Part shown: piece by piece, positions 18,617-27,875 of the stretch
Numbering within the stretch: the stretch's first letter is position 1
Layout of the letters: every line of letters starts with the position of its first letter
Assembly (NCBI GenBank): GCA_016710135.1
Contig: JADJLM010000001.1
Span: 372,001 to 436,000, forward strand
Source: Nitrosomonas sp.
GTDB lineage: Bacteria; Pseudomonadota; Gammaproteobacteria; Burkholderiales; Nitrosomonadaceae
DNA: 64,000 nucleotides
Reading direction: 5' to 3'
Notes under the pieces: generated by a model
The model's input: the letters and a program-made list of their open reading frames with translations, nothing else
The model's database searches: none
Told to the model about the DNA's origin: nothing
Position numbers and translations under genes: made by a program

Positions 18617-19492
18617 ATGTCGATATTGATTAATCGTGACAGCCGAGTAATTACACAAGGTATTACCGGAAAGACTGGGCAGTTTCATACGCAGCTATGC
18701 CGTGAATATGCTAACGGACGCCAGTGCTTTGTCGCTGGAGTAAATCCCAAAAAACCAGGCGAGCAGTTTGAAGGTATTCCTATTTTCGCTACCGTCAAAG
18801 AAGCAAAACAAGTAACTGGCGCCACGGTATCGGTGATTTATGTCCCGCCACCTTTTGCTGCTGCAGCAATTGATGAAGCCGTTGAGGCTGATCTCGATTT
18901 GGTGATCTGTATTACTGAAGGTATTCCAGTGCGTGATATGCTGAAAACTCGCTATAAGATGCAAGGGAAGAAAACCTTGCTCATCGGTCCTAATTGCCCA
19001 GGTATTATCACACCCGATGAGATCAAGATTGGTATCATGCCGGGCTATATTCATAAAAAAGGGCGAATCGGTGTTGTTTCCCGTTCGGGGACGCTAACGT
19101 ATGAGGCGGTAGCCCAACTCATGGCCTTGGGACTCGGTCAATCGACTTGTATTGGTATCGGCGGTGATCCTATCAATGGATTGAAACATCTCGATGTAAT
19201 GAAGCTATTTAACTCCGATGATGAAACGGATGCCGTGTTAATGGTCGGTGAGATCGGTGGTACTGATGAAGAAGATTGTGCACGCTGGGTCAAAGACCAT
19301 ATGAAGAAACCGGTCGTTGGATTCATTGCTGGTGTGACTGCACCGCCAGGTAAGCGGATGGGGCACGCAGGTGCAATTATTGCAGGTGGCAAAGGTACTG
19401 CTCAAGAAAAGATTGAAGTGATGGAAGCCTGTGGTATCCGCGTTACTCGCAATCCTGCTGAGATGGGTAAATTGCTTAAGTCTGTTTTGTAG
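18617..19492 (+). CDS. sucD: Succinate-CoA ligase alpha subunit
   Basis: 291 residues, standard length. It carries the CoA-binding Rossmann fold (TQGITGKTGQFHTQ), the loop GPNCPGIITPDE, GVVSRSGTLTYEA and the phospho-His site in KRMGHAGAIIAGGKGTA near residue 247. The start is MSILINRDSR, as in E. coli SucD. AAAGGAG ahead of the ATG overlaps the end of sucC, so the two subunits are co-translated. No defects. Confidence 0.95.
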   Translation: MSILINRDSRVITQGITGKTGQFHTQLCREYANGRQCFVAGVNPKKPGEQFEGIPIFATVKEAKQVTGATVSVIYVPPPFAAAAIDEAVEADLDLVICITEGIPVRDMLKTRYKMQGKKTLLIGPNCPGIITPDEIKIGIMPGYIHKKGRIGVVSRSGTLTYEAVAQLMALGLGQSTCIGIGGDPINGLKHLDVMKLFNSDDETDAVLMVGEIGGTDEEDCARWVKDHMKKPVVGFIAGVTAPPGKRMGHAGAIIAGGKGTAQEKIEVMEACGIRVTRNPAEMGKLLKSVL

Positions 19493-19508
19493 AGGAACCC
19501 GCATTTTG

Positions 19509-19886
19509 ATGATGAAGCCTGTGCAAATGTTTTGGGGTCGAAAGTCTTACTTCCTATTAAGCGTTCTACTGATAATCTTTTTGACGAGCTGTGCAACCAC
19601 GAATCAGTTACCCTTACCATCGCCTAAGCCGACCAAACCTTCATCACCGGTTACTCAACCTAAAGCAGCGCCTCGCCCAGTAGGGCCATTGCCGCCAAGC
19701 ACGCGACCTACTTATAATTTGAGTGGTTTTCCTCTAGCAACCAAGGAAGGTTATATCGATGGTTGTGAAACAGCCAAAAAAACACGCTGGGGATACAAAG
19801 ACGAAGCGCGTTATACCAATGATCTGCAATACCGTATGGGGTGGGATGATGGCCATACCATTTGCGGCAATCAGCCAACGAAATAG
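19509..19886 (+). CDS. Small proline-rich lipoprotein, unknown function
   Basis: About 125 residues from the ATG at 19509 (another ATG follows at once). A lipoprotein signal (SVLLIIFLTSC) gives a mature N-terminal Cys, followed by a Pro/Ser/Lys-rich linker of about 50 residues and a small C-terminal domain with four aromatic or charged blocks (GYIDGCETAKKTRWGYKD, YRMGWDDGHTICG). Two further Cys (in DGCET and TICG) could form a disulphide in the periplasm. An SD-like GAGGA (19493-19497) favours this start over the longer frame inside sucD. Not recognised as a named family. It lies between sucD and dacB in one direction. Confidence 0.75.
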   Translation: MMKPVQMFWGRKSYFLLSVLLIIFLTSCATTNQLPLPSPKPTKPSSPVTQPKAAPRPVGPLPPSTRPTYNLSGFPLATKEGYIDGCETAKKTRWGYKDEARYTNDLQYRMGWDDGHTICGNQPTK

Positions 19887-19904
19887 AAGAATGGGTATGC
19901 AATC

Positions 19905-21380
19905 GTGATGACTATGCTGAGCCTTAAACGTATTAACTCGTGGCACTTGGTTAAATTGAGCCTGCAAGTCTCTATAATTATTGGAATTCTAAGCTTGTCG
20001 TTGTCTTTGTCAGCTTCAGGTTTGCCAGAACCAGTGCAACATGCGTTGAAAACGGCTGGAATCCCGGAGACGGCGGTCGGTGTTTATGTAAAAGAATTGA
20101 CGGCAAAACAACCAACGCTCACGCTGAACCCGACACAGGCGATGAATCCGGCATCTGTAATGAAACTGGTAACAACCTATGCCGGACTCGAATTGCTAGG
20201 CCCTGCCTTTAGCTGGAAAACCGAGTTTTATGCACTGGGTCCGATTGAAGGGGGTATCTTGAAAGGAGATCTCGCAATTAAGGGCTATGGAGATCCGCAG
20301 CTTAACTTGGAAAATTTCTGGTTATCGGTACGTAAATTGCGCCAAACTGGTTTAAAGGAAATAACCGGTAACTTAATTCTCGATAATAGCTATTATCAGT
20401 TCTCGATGGGCGATCCTGCTGCATTTGATGGCAGTCCGTTAAAAACCTATAACGTATTCCCTGAAGCATTGTTGGTCAATTATCGGACTACCGCATTTCA
20501 TATTACGCCTGATCCTGATCGCAATAAGGTACGCATTGTGACCGATCCCATCTCAGAATCGCTGGATTTACAGAATAATTTGAAACTAACGCGTGGTCCG
20601 TGTGGAGATTGGCGCAACCTAATGCGCGTCGATATCCGTAAGCCAGAGGGGAATGAGGGGCGTGTTACCACCACGCTGAGCGGTAATTATTCAATTCAGT
20701 GTGGTGCAAATATTTATTACATGAGCCTACATGATAGCGCAGCGTACATCCACGATTTTTTCAAGAAACTGTGGCTCCAACAGGGAGGAATTTTTAAGGG
20801 GTCGGTACAGCAAGGGTCGGTACCTAGGAACATAACACCGCTCACGGTGCATCAATCACCGCCATTAGCTGATATTATTCGTGGTATCAATAAATTCAGT
20901 AATAATGTCGCAGCAAGGCAACTTTATTTAGCTCTTGGGCAATCTGGTAATGCTGAATTCGTTTCACTAGACCAATCAAACATTGCACTCAAGCAATGGC
21001 TATTTTCTAAGCGTCTTAGTTTTCCAGAGTTCGTAGTCGAAAATGGTTCTGGGTTATCGCGCCGAGAACGTATTAGTGCTTATCATATGGGAGAACTTTT
21101 GGTGGCGGCATTTTATAGCCCAGTAATGCCCGAGTTTATGGCATCACTCGCGATATCATCCGTCGATGGGACAATGAAGAATCGATTACGAGGCTCGTTG
21201 GTGGCAGGTAAAGCGCATATGAAAACCGGTACTTTGAATGATGTATCGGCGATCGCAGGTTATGTACTCGATCATAAAGATCGGCGATCCGTTGTGGTGT
21301 TCCTAGTCAACCATCCTAATGCGAGTAATGCACGGTCTGCGATGGATGCGTTGATTCGATGGGTATATGAGAAACCTTAA
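19905..21380 (+). CDS. dacB: D-alanyl-D-alanine carboxypeptidase/endopeptidase (PBP4)
   Basis: 491 residues, periplasmic peptidoglycan hydrolase of the S13 family. A signal peptide covers roughly residues 15-42 (LSLQVSIIIGILSLSLSLSASG). The active-site Ser is in PASVMKLVTTYA (SxxK), the second motif is SNN in NKFSNNVAAR, and the third is KTG in HMKTGTLNDVSAIAGY. A long insertion between the first two motifs is typical of PBP4. The start may be GTG 19905 or ATG 19908. Its stop overlaps the next gene as TAATG, so RNase T2 synthesis is probably coupled to it. Confidence 0.93.
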   Translation: MMTMLSLKRINSWHLVKLSLQVSIIIGILSLSLSLSASGLPEPVQHALKTAGIPETAVGVYVKELTAKQPTLTLNPTQAMNPASVMKLVTTYAGLELLGPAFSWKTEFYALGPIEGGILKGDLAIKGYGDPQLNLENFWLSVRKLRQTGLKEITGNLILDNSYYQFSMGDPAAFDGSPLKTYNVFPEALLVNYRTTAFHITPDPDRNKVRIVTDPISESLDLQNNLKLTRGPCGDWRNLMRVDIRKPEGNEGRVTTTLSGNYSIQCGANIYYMSLHDSAAYIHDFFKKLWLQQGGIFKGSVQQGSVPRNITPLTVHQSPPLADIIRGINKFSNNVAARQLYLALGQSGNAEFVSLDQSNIALKQWLFSKRLSFPEFVVENGSGLSRRERISAYHMGELLVAAFYSPVMPEFMASLAISSVDGTMKNRLRGSLVAGKAHMKTGTLNDVSAIAGYVLDHKDRRSVVVFLVNHPNASNARSAMDALIRWVYEKP

Positions 21381-22438
21381 TGATTATGGCATTATACTCA
21401 GTCCATTGTGAGTGGATGATATCTATACGGTCTATCACATTTCGTAGCTTAATCAACTATTTGTTGCTTGTAGTTGTTCTCAGTACGGCAAATCCCGTAT
21501 GGGCTGCTAAAATATCGGGTACTTTTGTAAGTCAACAGGCCTGTCCTGCCTATGTTTCTAAAAAGAAGCTGACTAATCCTGATGAAAGCCAGTTAACCAT
21601 CGCTGGTGAATATACGATTATCGAAGCTAATCAGAAAAATAATCCGAGCTGGTACCGGATAATCGTACCGAATGCTAGCCCTGAAGAACGTTGGATCAAG
21701 GCAGAATGTGGCATCATCCATCAGCAAGGGAATGGAACGGGTGGGGGAAGTGCTCCAAATCAATGTGGCGTAGCAGGACATGCAGATAGCTATGTACTCG
21801 CATTATCCTGGCAACCAGCGTTTTGTGAAATCAAATCGAACAAACCCGAATGCAGCGTTACTGATCCTAATGTTTATCAAGCCCGTCATTTTACGCTTCA
21901 TGGTCTTTGGCCGAATCAACGGCAATGTGGCATTGATTATAGTTTCTGTGGAAAAGTAAAAGAAAAACAAGAAGAATTCTGTAATTATCCTACGATTGAC
22001 CTTGATGCCGTAACCCGTAGCAGTTTAGCCGAAATCATGCCGAGTGTTTCGGCTGGTTCATGCTTGGAACGACATGAGTGGCACAAGCATGGTACTTGTC
22101 AGGCTAATTGGTCTGTGCAGCAATACTATGCGCTTTCTGCTGATTTGACCCGTCAGTTTAACGATTCGGGCATGGCTTATTTCATGAATCGGCGAATCGG
22201 TAAAGTAGTGCGCACTGAAGATTTCATGAATCGACTATCAGCAGTGCTGGGTGAAGCGGCACGCAGTCGTATTAAACTTATTTGTAAGCAGGATATGTTG
22301 ATAGAAGTGCAGTTAATGCTCACTGTTAGTTTAAATCCCAACCAGGATTTAGAAACGTTGATTGCAGCAGCACCGACACAAACAGAGACAGGATGTGGCG
22401 CTAGCTTCCGAGTTGATCCGATTGGGCCAAATCAATAA
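21380..22438 (+). CDS. Ribonuclease T2-family endoribonuclease, secreted
   Basis: RNase T2/RNase I enzymes cut RNA through 2',3'-cyclic phosphates, usually in the periplasm. The two catalytic segments are clear: FTLHGLWPNQRQCG (first His) and LERHEWHKHGTCQANW (Glu, Lys and second His). Many Cys fit disulphides. Residues ~40-120 form an N-terminal extension resembling a small SH3-like region (GEYTIIEANQKNNPSWYRII) before the RNase core. The frame begins at 21380, overlapping dacB by one base; an internal ATG at 21416 would give a more usual signal peptide (SIRSITFRSLINYLLLVVVL). Linkage to dacB is unusual but may be only positional. Confidence 0.92.
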   Translation: MIMALYSVHCEWMISIRSITFRSLINYLLLVVVLSTANPVWAAKISGTFVSQQACPAYVSKKKLTNPDESQLTIAGEYTIIEANQKNNPSWYRIIVPNASPEERWIKAECGIIHQQGNGTGGGSAPNQCGVAGHADSYVLALSWQPAFCEIKSNKPECSVTDPNVYQARHFTLHGLWPNQRQCGIDYSFCGKVKEKQEEFCNYPTIDLDAVTRSSLAEIMPSVSAGSCLERHEWHKHGTCQANWSVQQYYALSADLTRQFNDSGMAYFMNRRIGKVVRTEDFMNRLSAVLGEAARSRIKLICKQDMLIEVQLMLTVSLNPNQDLETLIAAAPTQTETGCGASFRVDPIGPNQ

Positions 22439-22748
22439 ATTGGCTAATTGGCTGCTATCATCCACGATATAACCGATGGGTCTCCTGCCGATATAGTGAT
22501 CACATTACTGTCAATATAATGGTACTACAGAGTCGGGGGAGTGCGCTGATATAGGCATATCTCGCGCATACCCCCTTCAAGTGGTCAGCAATGGATTATT
22601 GCTGGAGAGTAGGCATACTTCCACTTCTTATCAGAGTGCGCTTGGGAGCATGTTTATGGTGATTTTCTTTATATCTGTGTATCTTTCTTAAGCTGAATGA
22701 TCGCTACGCCTACTCCGCTAGAAGCTAAGCTATAGGAGGTCCCAGTGC
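22439..22748. other. Non-coding interval
   Basis: 310 bp between the RNase T2 gene and the convergent CZB gene. No reading frame, tRNA fold or strong hairpin was recognised. Confidence 0.45.
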
Positions 22749-23021
22749 TTAGCATGGCTTCTGCTTCTGTATATTTTTAGCATTAATTGTTTGAGCTATT
22801 TTTCCTGCTTCTACATGAAACTTTGCATGATTTGAAATGCATAGCATAAAGCTTGGTAAATTACTGAACTTAGCTTTGCCAATTCCATGTAACCACTTAC
22901 CTAATTCGCAACAGTTATCTTTTGAAATTGTTCCAACATCCATAGATTCATGCTTGGTAATCGCTGTTCTGAATCTTATTTTCCATTCTGCGTGTTTTTC
23001 AATTGCTTGATTTAAATCCAT
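22749..23021 (-). CDS. Stand-alone CZB (chemoreceptor zinc-binding) domain protein
   Basis: 90 residues made of almost one domain. The CZB pattern is complete: an N-terminal His (EKHAEWKIRF), a central Cys in CCELGKWLHG, then HAKFHVEAGKIAQ with two further His. In chemoreceptors and DgcZ this motif binds zinc with high affinity and tunes output. Here no partner domain is fused and no receptor gene is next to it, so it may act in trans on another protein or simply buffer zinc. The start at 23021 is preceded by a GAAAGAT-like SD. Expressed towards the RNase T2 gene. Confidence 0.85.
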   Translation of the reverse strand: MDLNQAIEKHAEWKIRFRTAITKHESMDVGTISKDNCCELGKWLHGIGKAKFSNLPSFMLCISNHAKFHVEAGKIAQTINAKNIQKQKPC

Positions 23022-23339
23022 ATCTTTCCTCGCTATTGATTGACCAAAGTTAATTACGACAGATTTTATTAATAATAAAGATGTAATCTATAACGGCAAA
23101 CAGCAAGTTGATTTGCTTTCTGCATAACTTATTGCTTTCAATGTGATTTTTCTCACAGATCTACCAAAGTGATCAAGATAATCTGCACTTGCTTGGTAAT
23201 TCAGCTTTCAATTTCCACACACCTTACGGATGAAATTCTCAACACTAGGAATGGGAGCGTTTAATCAAGTCTTCCCTCAGCATGGCCATTCCAATGAATG
23301 GACGCATGATCAAATAATTATTATTAGGAGGATCACAAA
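23022..23339. other. Divergent promoter region between CZB and RTX genes
   Basis: 318 bp, AT-rich, no reading frame. A strong SD (TAGGAGG, 23325-23331) precedes the RTX start codon at 23340. Promoters for both flanking genes must lie here, but no clear -35/-10 pair can be defended. Confidence 0.5.
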
Positions 23340-25370
23340 ATGACCGTAACTTTGACAAACCTTGATGACACCTACGTTGATGGGCCCGGTGGTAATGAAA
23401 TTTTTGCTATGCTGGGCAATGATACTGTCGATGGCGCTGATGGCAATGACACGATTTGGGGTGAAGGTGGTAATGATTCCATTCTTGGTGGAAACCAAAA
23501 CGACACGCTGTATGGCGGTATTGGAAACGATACATTAAACGGTGGTTCTGGAGTCGACCGACTGGAAGGTGGCGCAGATAACGATACCTATATCATCGGC
23601 TCCAATGGAATTCTGGCACCGCTTGATACTATCGTAGATAGTGGCGGGGTTGATGCGGTGTTGAGTTCAGTGACCTATACGCTAGGTGCTTCGATAGAAA
23701 ATCTAACCTTAACCGGCGCAGCTGCAACAAGTGGCACTGGTAACGCCTTAAACAATACGATTACTGGAAACGGTGCAAACAATACCTTAAACGGGTTGAA
23801 TGGGAACGACATTTTGAACGCGGGATTAGGTAATGATGTTCTCAATGGCGGTGATCAAAATGATACGTTGAATGGAGACGGCGGTGTGTTTGCACTATCC
23901 GGCGGTAGCGATACGCTTAATGGCGGCAATGGCAATGACACCTTATCTGGTGGTTATGGTAATGATGTCGTTAATGGCGATGCCGGCGATGATCGGTTGG
24001 TTGGCGGTTCTGGAAATTTCTTTCAACCTATTGATGTCGATACCCTCAGCGGCGGTATTGGTAACGATACTTACGTGATCTCGGAAAGTACTGACGTGAT
24101 TACTGAATTGCCAGGTGAAGGAACCGATACCATTGAAAGTTCGATTACGTTTAATTTAGGCACGAGCGGTGCAAATGTTGAAAATTTAACATTAACCGGA
24201 ACAGCAGTGGTCAACGGAACCGGTAATACTTTAAGTAACGTTATTAACGGTAATTCAAAGGATAATACACTCGATGGCGGTGTAGGCAACGATACCCTCA
24301 AAGGAAATGATGGCAATGATACCTTGATTGGTGGGCCTGGTATCACCGTTGTCATTGGACCCTTTGGTCCCACATTCATAAGCGATAATGATACGCTTGA
24401 AGGTGGTAAAGGTAATGACACCTATATCATGGATTATACGGGTGATACCATCACGGAGAATCTCAACGAAGGGATTGATCTCGTAAAAAGCTCACTGAGT
24501 TCATATACGCTTTCAACCAATGTTGAGAATCTCACCCTAACTGGGGTTGGCGATATCAATGGTCTTGGCAATAGCCTTGATAACATGATTACTGGCAATG
24601 CAGGGATTAATGCGCTCAGTGGTGATATCGGTAACGATACCTTGAATGGTGGCGGTGGAAATGATGTACTCGATGGCGGGCAAGGTAACGATATCTACAT
24701 CATTGATGGGAGTGACACGATATCTGAAGCTGCCAGCGCCGGTACTGATAGAGTTGAAAGTTCTATCACTTTTAGTCTTGCTGCTATCGCAAACGTTGAG
24801 AATCTTACGCTTACCGGTGCAGCTAATATCAATGGTACGGGTAATTCCCTTAATAATACACTCGTTGGTAATAGTGGCACGAATACCTTGACTGGCTCAG
24901 GAGGTAATGATGTTCTCATTGGAAGTACCGGTGCTGATATTTTGAATGGGGGTAATGATGATGATACCTTCTGGTACGATGCAACTGATGTGAGCGTAGC
25001 GGGTAACCGAATTTCTGGCGGATCGGGTACTGATACTTTGACATTCATGAGCAGTGCTGTACAGAATCTCAATCTCACCACACTCGCAGATGATCGCATT
25101 ACCGGTATTGAGCAAATCAATATCAATGGCTTCAATCTATTCGGGCCATCGCCCAACAACACACTCACGTTGAATGTTACCGATGTATTCGCGATCTCGG
25201 ATACCAATACGCTACGAGTTGATGGTGGCGTTGGGGATGTTGTTAATTCCATTGGCCAAGGTTGGACAAATACGGGTGTTGTCGTTATTGGTACGCAATC
25301 CTATGATCAGTATACATTTGGAATCGAGACGTTGTTAGTCGATACCGACATTGGTGGCATTATCAGCTAG
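23340..25370 (+). CDS. RTX (haemolysin-type calcium-binding repeat) exoprotein
   Basis: 676 residues, very acidic, lacking Cys and any Sec signal, as in type I secreted RTX proteins. Nonapeptide repeats of GGxGNDxLxG form run from residue 15 onward (ADGNDTIWGEGGNDSILGG). Between them are four copies of a module starting with ENLTLTG and followed by GTGN.LNN.ITGN, near residues 120, 280, 395 and 485. Bound calcium would fold the repeats into beta-rolls after export. The C-terminal ~110 residues (from AVQNLNLTTLADDRITGIEQ) lack repeats and probably hold the secretion signal. No enzyme domain is seen, so it may be a structural or surface protein. No type I secretion genes are in the window. Confidence 0.88.
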   Translation: MTVTLTNLDDTYVDGPGGNEIFAMLGNDTVDGADGNDTIWGEGGNDSILGGNQNDTLYGGIGNDTLNGGSGVDRLEGGADNDTYIIGSNGILAPLDTIVDSGGVDAVLSSVTYTLGASIENLTLTGAAATSGTGNALNNTITGNGANNTLNGLNGNDILNAGLGNDVLNGGDQNDTLNGDGGVFALSGGSDTLNGGNGNDTLSGGYGNDVVNGDAGDDRLVGGSGNFFQPIDVDTLSGGIGNDTYVISESTDVITELPGEGTDTIESSITFNLGTSGANVENLTLTGTAVVNGTGNTLSNVINGNSKDNTLDGGVGNDTLKGNDGNDTLIGGPGITVVIGPFGPTFISDNDTLEGGKGNDTYIMDYTGDTITENLNEGIDLVKSSLSSYTLSTNVENLTLTGVGDINGLGNSLDNMITGNAGINALSGDIGNDTLNGGGGNDVLDGGQGNDIYIIDGSDTISEAASAGTDRVESSITFSLAAIANVENLTLTGAANINGTGNSLNNTLVGNSGTNTLTGSGGNDVLIGSTGADILNGGNDDDTFWYDATDVSVAGNRISGGSGTDTLTFMSSAVQNLNLTTLADDRITGIEQININGFNLFGPSPNNTLTLNVTDVFAISDTNTLRVDGGVGDVVNSIGQGWTNTGVVVIGTQSYDQYTFGIETLLVDTDIGGIIS

Positions 25371-25406
25371 CGAGCTGAATTTGGTTTGAATTTAATCGCT
25401 TAAACC

Positions 25407-25439
25407 TGGGGGCAACGTCGCAGTGATCTGTTGCCCCCA
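25407..25439 (+). terminator. Hairpin terminator of the RTX gene
   Basis: Perfect 10-bp stem (tgggggcaac / gttgccccca) with a 13-nt loop, 37 bp after the RTX stop. The following T run is weak (att). Confidence 0.75.
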
Positions 25440-25528
25440 ATTCCTGCAATCGATATCCCCAAATCGGTTAAGAAACGATATGATCATGCAAAATTTTCTG
25501 ATTAAAAAACATCACGATAAAAGCAAGC

Positions 25529-26779
25529 ATGATAGATCATAATTTGAAATTATTTGGGATGGCCGCGACCCAAGGTCGATGGCTATTTGTGTTGATTGGG
25601 CTATCGATCAATATTTGCCTGGGATCGATCTATGCCTATAGTGTATTTAGGAAGCCGTTAGAAACCTTGTGGGACATCCCATCAAGCCAGAGTGGTTATC
25701 CTTTTATGGTTTTCCTGGCCGTGTTTGCGATTGCGATGCCGCTTGCCGGAAATTTAATGACTCACTGGGGACCCAGAAAAACCGCCATGTTAGGTGGTTG
25801 CTTGGTAGGGATAGGATGGATGGCTGCTAGTTTTGCCCCGAATATTACAACATTGACCCTTTTATATGGCGTGATTGGTGGTGCTGGTGTGGGGATCGTC
25901 TATGGTTGCCCGATTGCAGTGGTTGCAAAATGGTTTCCCCAGAAAAGCGGCTTGGCAATTGGGTTTACGGTTATGGGGTTCGGTATCTCCGCCTTGATCA
26001 CAGCTCCTCTGATGAAAGCGATGATCATTCACCCGGAAATTGGCACCCTCAACACTTTTTTCTATTTAGGCATCGGCTTTTTGTTCATCGTCTCATTACT
26101 GGCACAATGCCTTCGCTTCCCGCCTGATGAATGGCCATCAGTTAATGTAATTACCTATTCCTCTACTACGATAGCCAATCCCACGATTGAGTTAAGCCGG
26201 CATGACATGATAAGAACCAGGCATTTTTATGCATTATGGGCTACCTATACAATCGGTTGCTTAGCCGGACTCATGGCAATCGGGATTGCTTCCCCAGTGG
26301 GTATCGAAGTCGCAAAACTTGAACCCACAACAGCAGCATTCGCGATTTCATTATTTGCGATATTCAATGGGTTAGGGCGCCCTTTGTTTGGGACTATCGC
26401 TGATAAACTCGGGCCGAAACAAACAGCAATGCTCTCATTTGCCATGATCGGTGGTGCGTCACTGCTGTTATCAGCCTTGGAAGAAGGAGATGCTACTTTA
26501 TATTTATTTGCTTTCTGCGTGTTATGGCTGTGCCTGGGCGGTTGGTTAGCATTAGCACCCACTTCCACTGGAATTTTCTTTGGAAAAAAACATTATGCCC
26601 AGAATTATGGCGTGGTTTATACTGCTTATGGCGTGGGCGCCATTTTGGGAACACTGATATCCGGTAATATCAAAGATATCACGGGTAGCTATTTAGGCGC
26701 ATTTCCGATTGTTGCTGGATTGGCGGTGTTGGGGTTATTGATTGCTGCGGTAGGGTTAAATTCGGTAAAAATTAAATAG
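25529..26779 (+). CDS. OFA-type MFS carrier (oxalate/formate antiporter-like)
   Basis: 416 residues with about 12 membrane segments. The N-terminal GRWLFVLIGLSINICLGSIY, the first cytoplasmic loop THWGPRKTAMLGG, and GVGIVYGCPIAVVAKWFPQK match the oxalate/formate antiporter (OFA) group of the major facilitator superfamily. The second half repeats the loop motif (ADKLGPKQTAM). Substrates in this group are small monocarboxylates or dicarboxylates; the actual one is unknown. A DASS-family carboxylate/sulfate carrier (now broken) lies 36 bp downstream, so the two may have formed an uptake pair. Confidence 0.85.
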   Translation: MIDHNLKLFGMAATQGRWLFVLIGLSINICLGSIYAYSVFRKPLETLWDIPSSQSGYPFMVFLAVFAIAMPLAGNLMTHWGPRKTAMLGGCLVGIGWMAASFAPNITTLTLLYGVIGGAGVGIVYGCPIAVVAKWFPQKSGLAIGFTVMGFGISALITAPLMKAMIIHPEIGTLNTFFYLGIGFLFIVSLLAQCLRFPPDEWPSVNVITYSSTTIANPTIELSRHDMIRTRHFYALWATYTIGCLAGLMAIGIASPVGIEVAKLEPTTAAFAISLFAIFNGLGRPLFGTIADKLGPKQTAMLSFAMIGGASLLLSALEEGDATLYLFAFCVLWLCLGGWLALAPTSTGIFFGKKHYAQNYGVVYTAYGVGAILGTLISGNIKDITGSYLGAFPIVAGLAVLGLLIAAVGLNSVKIK

Positions 26780-26815
26780 AGTGGTTGAAAATAGGTAATC
26801 AAAAAGAAATCCACA

Positions 26816-27846
26816 ATGTTTAATCAACATCATTTCTGGGCATTAATCTGTGGCCCACTATTAGCTGCGATCATCGCTACGAGTATGCATTTCTCAGGCT
26901 GGCATGCAGAAGCGTGTTGGACAGCAGCGATTGTACTGATATGTGTTGTCTGGTGGATTTTTGAACCCATTCCGATTCCCGCAACTTCGTTGATACCTAT
27001 CGCTTTGTTCCCACTGACCGGAGTGTTATCGAAGGATGAAGTTGCTAAGGCCTTTGGTAACGATTTGATTTTACTGATGCTGGGTGGTTTTATGATTTCG
27101 GTGGCAATGACGCAATCGGGAACTCACCGGCGCCTTGCATTAGGGCTAGTGAATTTTATCGGTGGTGATAGTAGTCGGCGCATCGTTTTTGGTTTTATGT
27201 GTGCGTGTGCTTTATTGAGTATGTGGATTTCCAATACCGCAACCGCATTGATGATGCTTCCACTTGCGCTCGCTATCATTGACCAGAGTCAAGATAAGAA
27301 AATTGCTGACTGGCGACCGGAAGAGCGGCGCGTTTTGGCAGTGTTTGGCTTTACCGTGCTCGCATGGATTACGCGGTTAGAACCGTTTGGAGGCTGGAGC
27401 ACGTGGTTAGATCTTAAGAGCGCCACGGATGCGACGATTGCCTTAATTGCTGTGATTACACAAGCCTTTATCGAGTCTGGTTTATCCAAATCTATAGCAG
27501 ATCAGTTGGCAATACTTTCTGATTTGCATCCATTGCTTATTATCGTATCGATTGCGCTGGCTGTTACATTTCTGACTGAGGCAACCAGTAATGCCGCTAC
27601 TACCATTTTACTCATGCCTATTCTTGCTCCTGCTGCTCTGGCTGCTGGGCTTGATCCTGCTTTATTGATGGTGCCTGCTGCTATGAGTGCTAGCTTGCAT
27701 TTATGCTTCCCGTTGCTACGCCGCCCAATGCAATCGTTTTTGGTACTGGAAGAACCCCGATCGCCAGTATGGTGCGCGAAGGGTTAGTACTTAATTTTAT
27801 CGGTGTAACAGTGATTACTACAGTTTGTTACTTTTTAGTCCCGTGA
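26816..27846 (+). pseudogene. DASS-family (SLC13-like) sodium/carboxylate or sulfate carrier, broken
   Basis: The N-terminal half is normal for the family (WIFEPIPIPATSLIPIALFP, GNDLILLMLGGFMIS, MWISNTATALMMLPLAL). The protein then jumps from IIDQSQDKK to DWRPEERRVL near 27305, dropping the segment with the first substrate signature. It jumps again near 27460 from ALIAVIT to QAFIESGLS. Near 27694 one base is missing: restoring a T gives FAFMLPVATPPNAIVFGTG and then REGLVLNFIGVTVITTV, ending at 27846. As read, the frame ends early at 27787. At least ~100 residues are absent compared with the usual ~450-500, so it cannot be functional even after the frameshift is repaired. Confidence 0.82.
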
Positions 27847-27875
27847 TTTATAGTGATCACTTCAAATATTTACGC

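Noticed and set aside
22439..22748. tRNA or small RNA gene in the interval
   Set aside because: No cloverleaf, T-arm consensus or strong terminator could be found by eye.
23340..25370. Dense short repeats suggesting a CRISPR array or minisatellite
   Set aside because: The repeats are in frame and encode RTX nonapeptides with degenerate third positions; no constant repeat with unique spacers.
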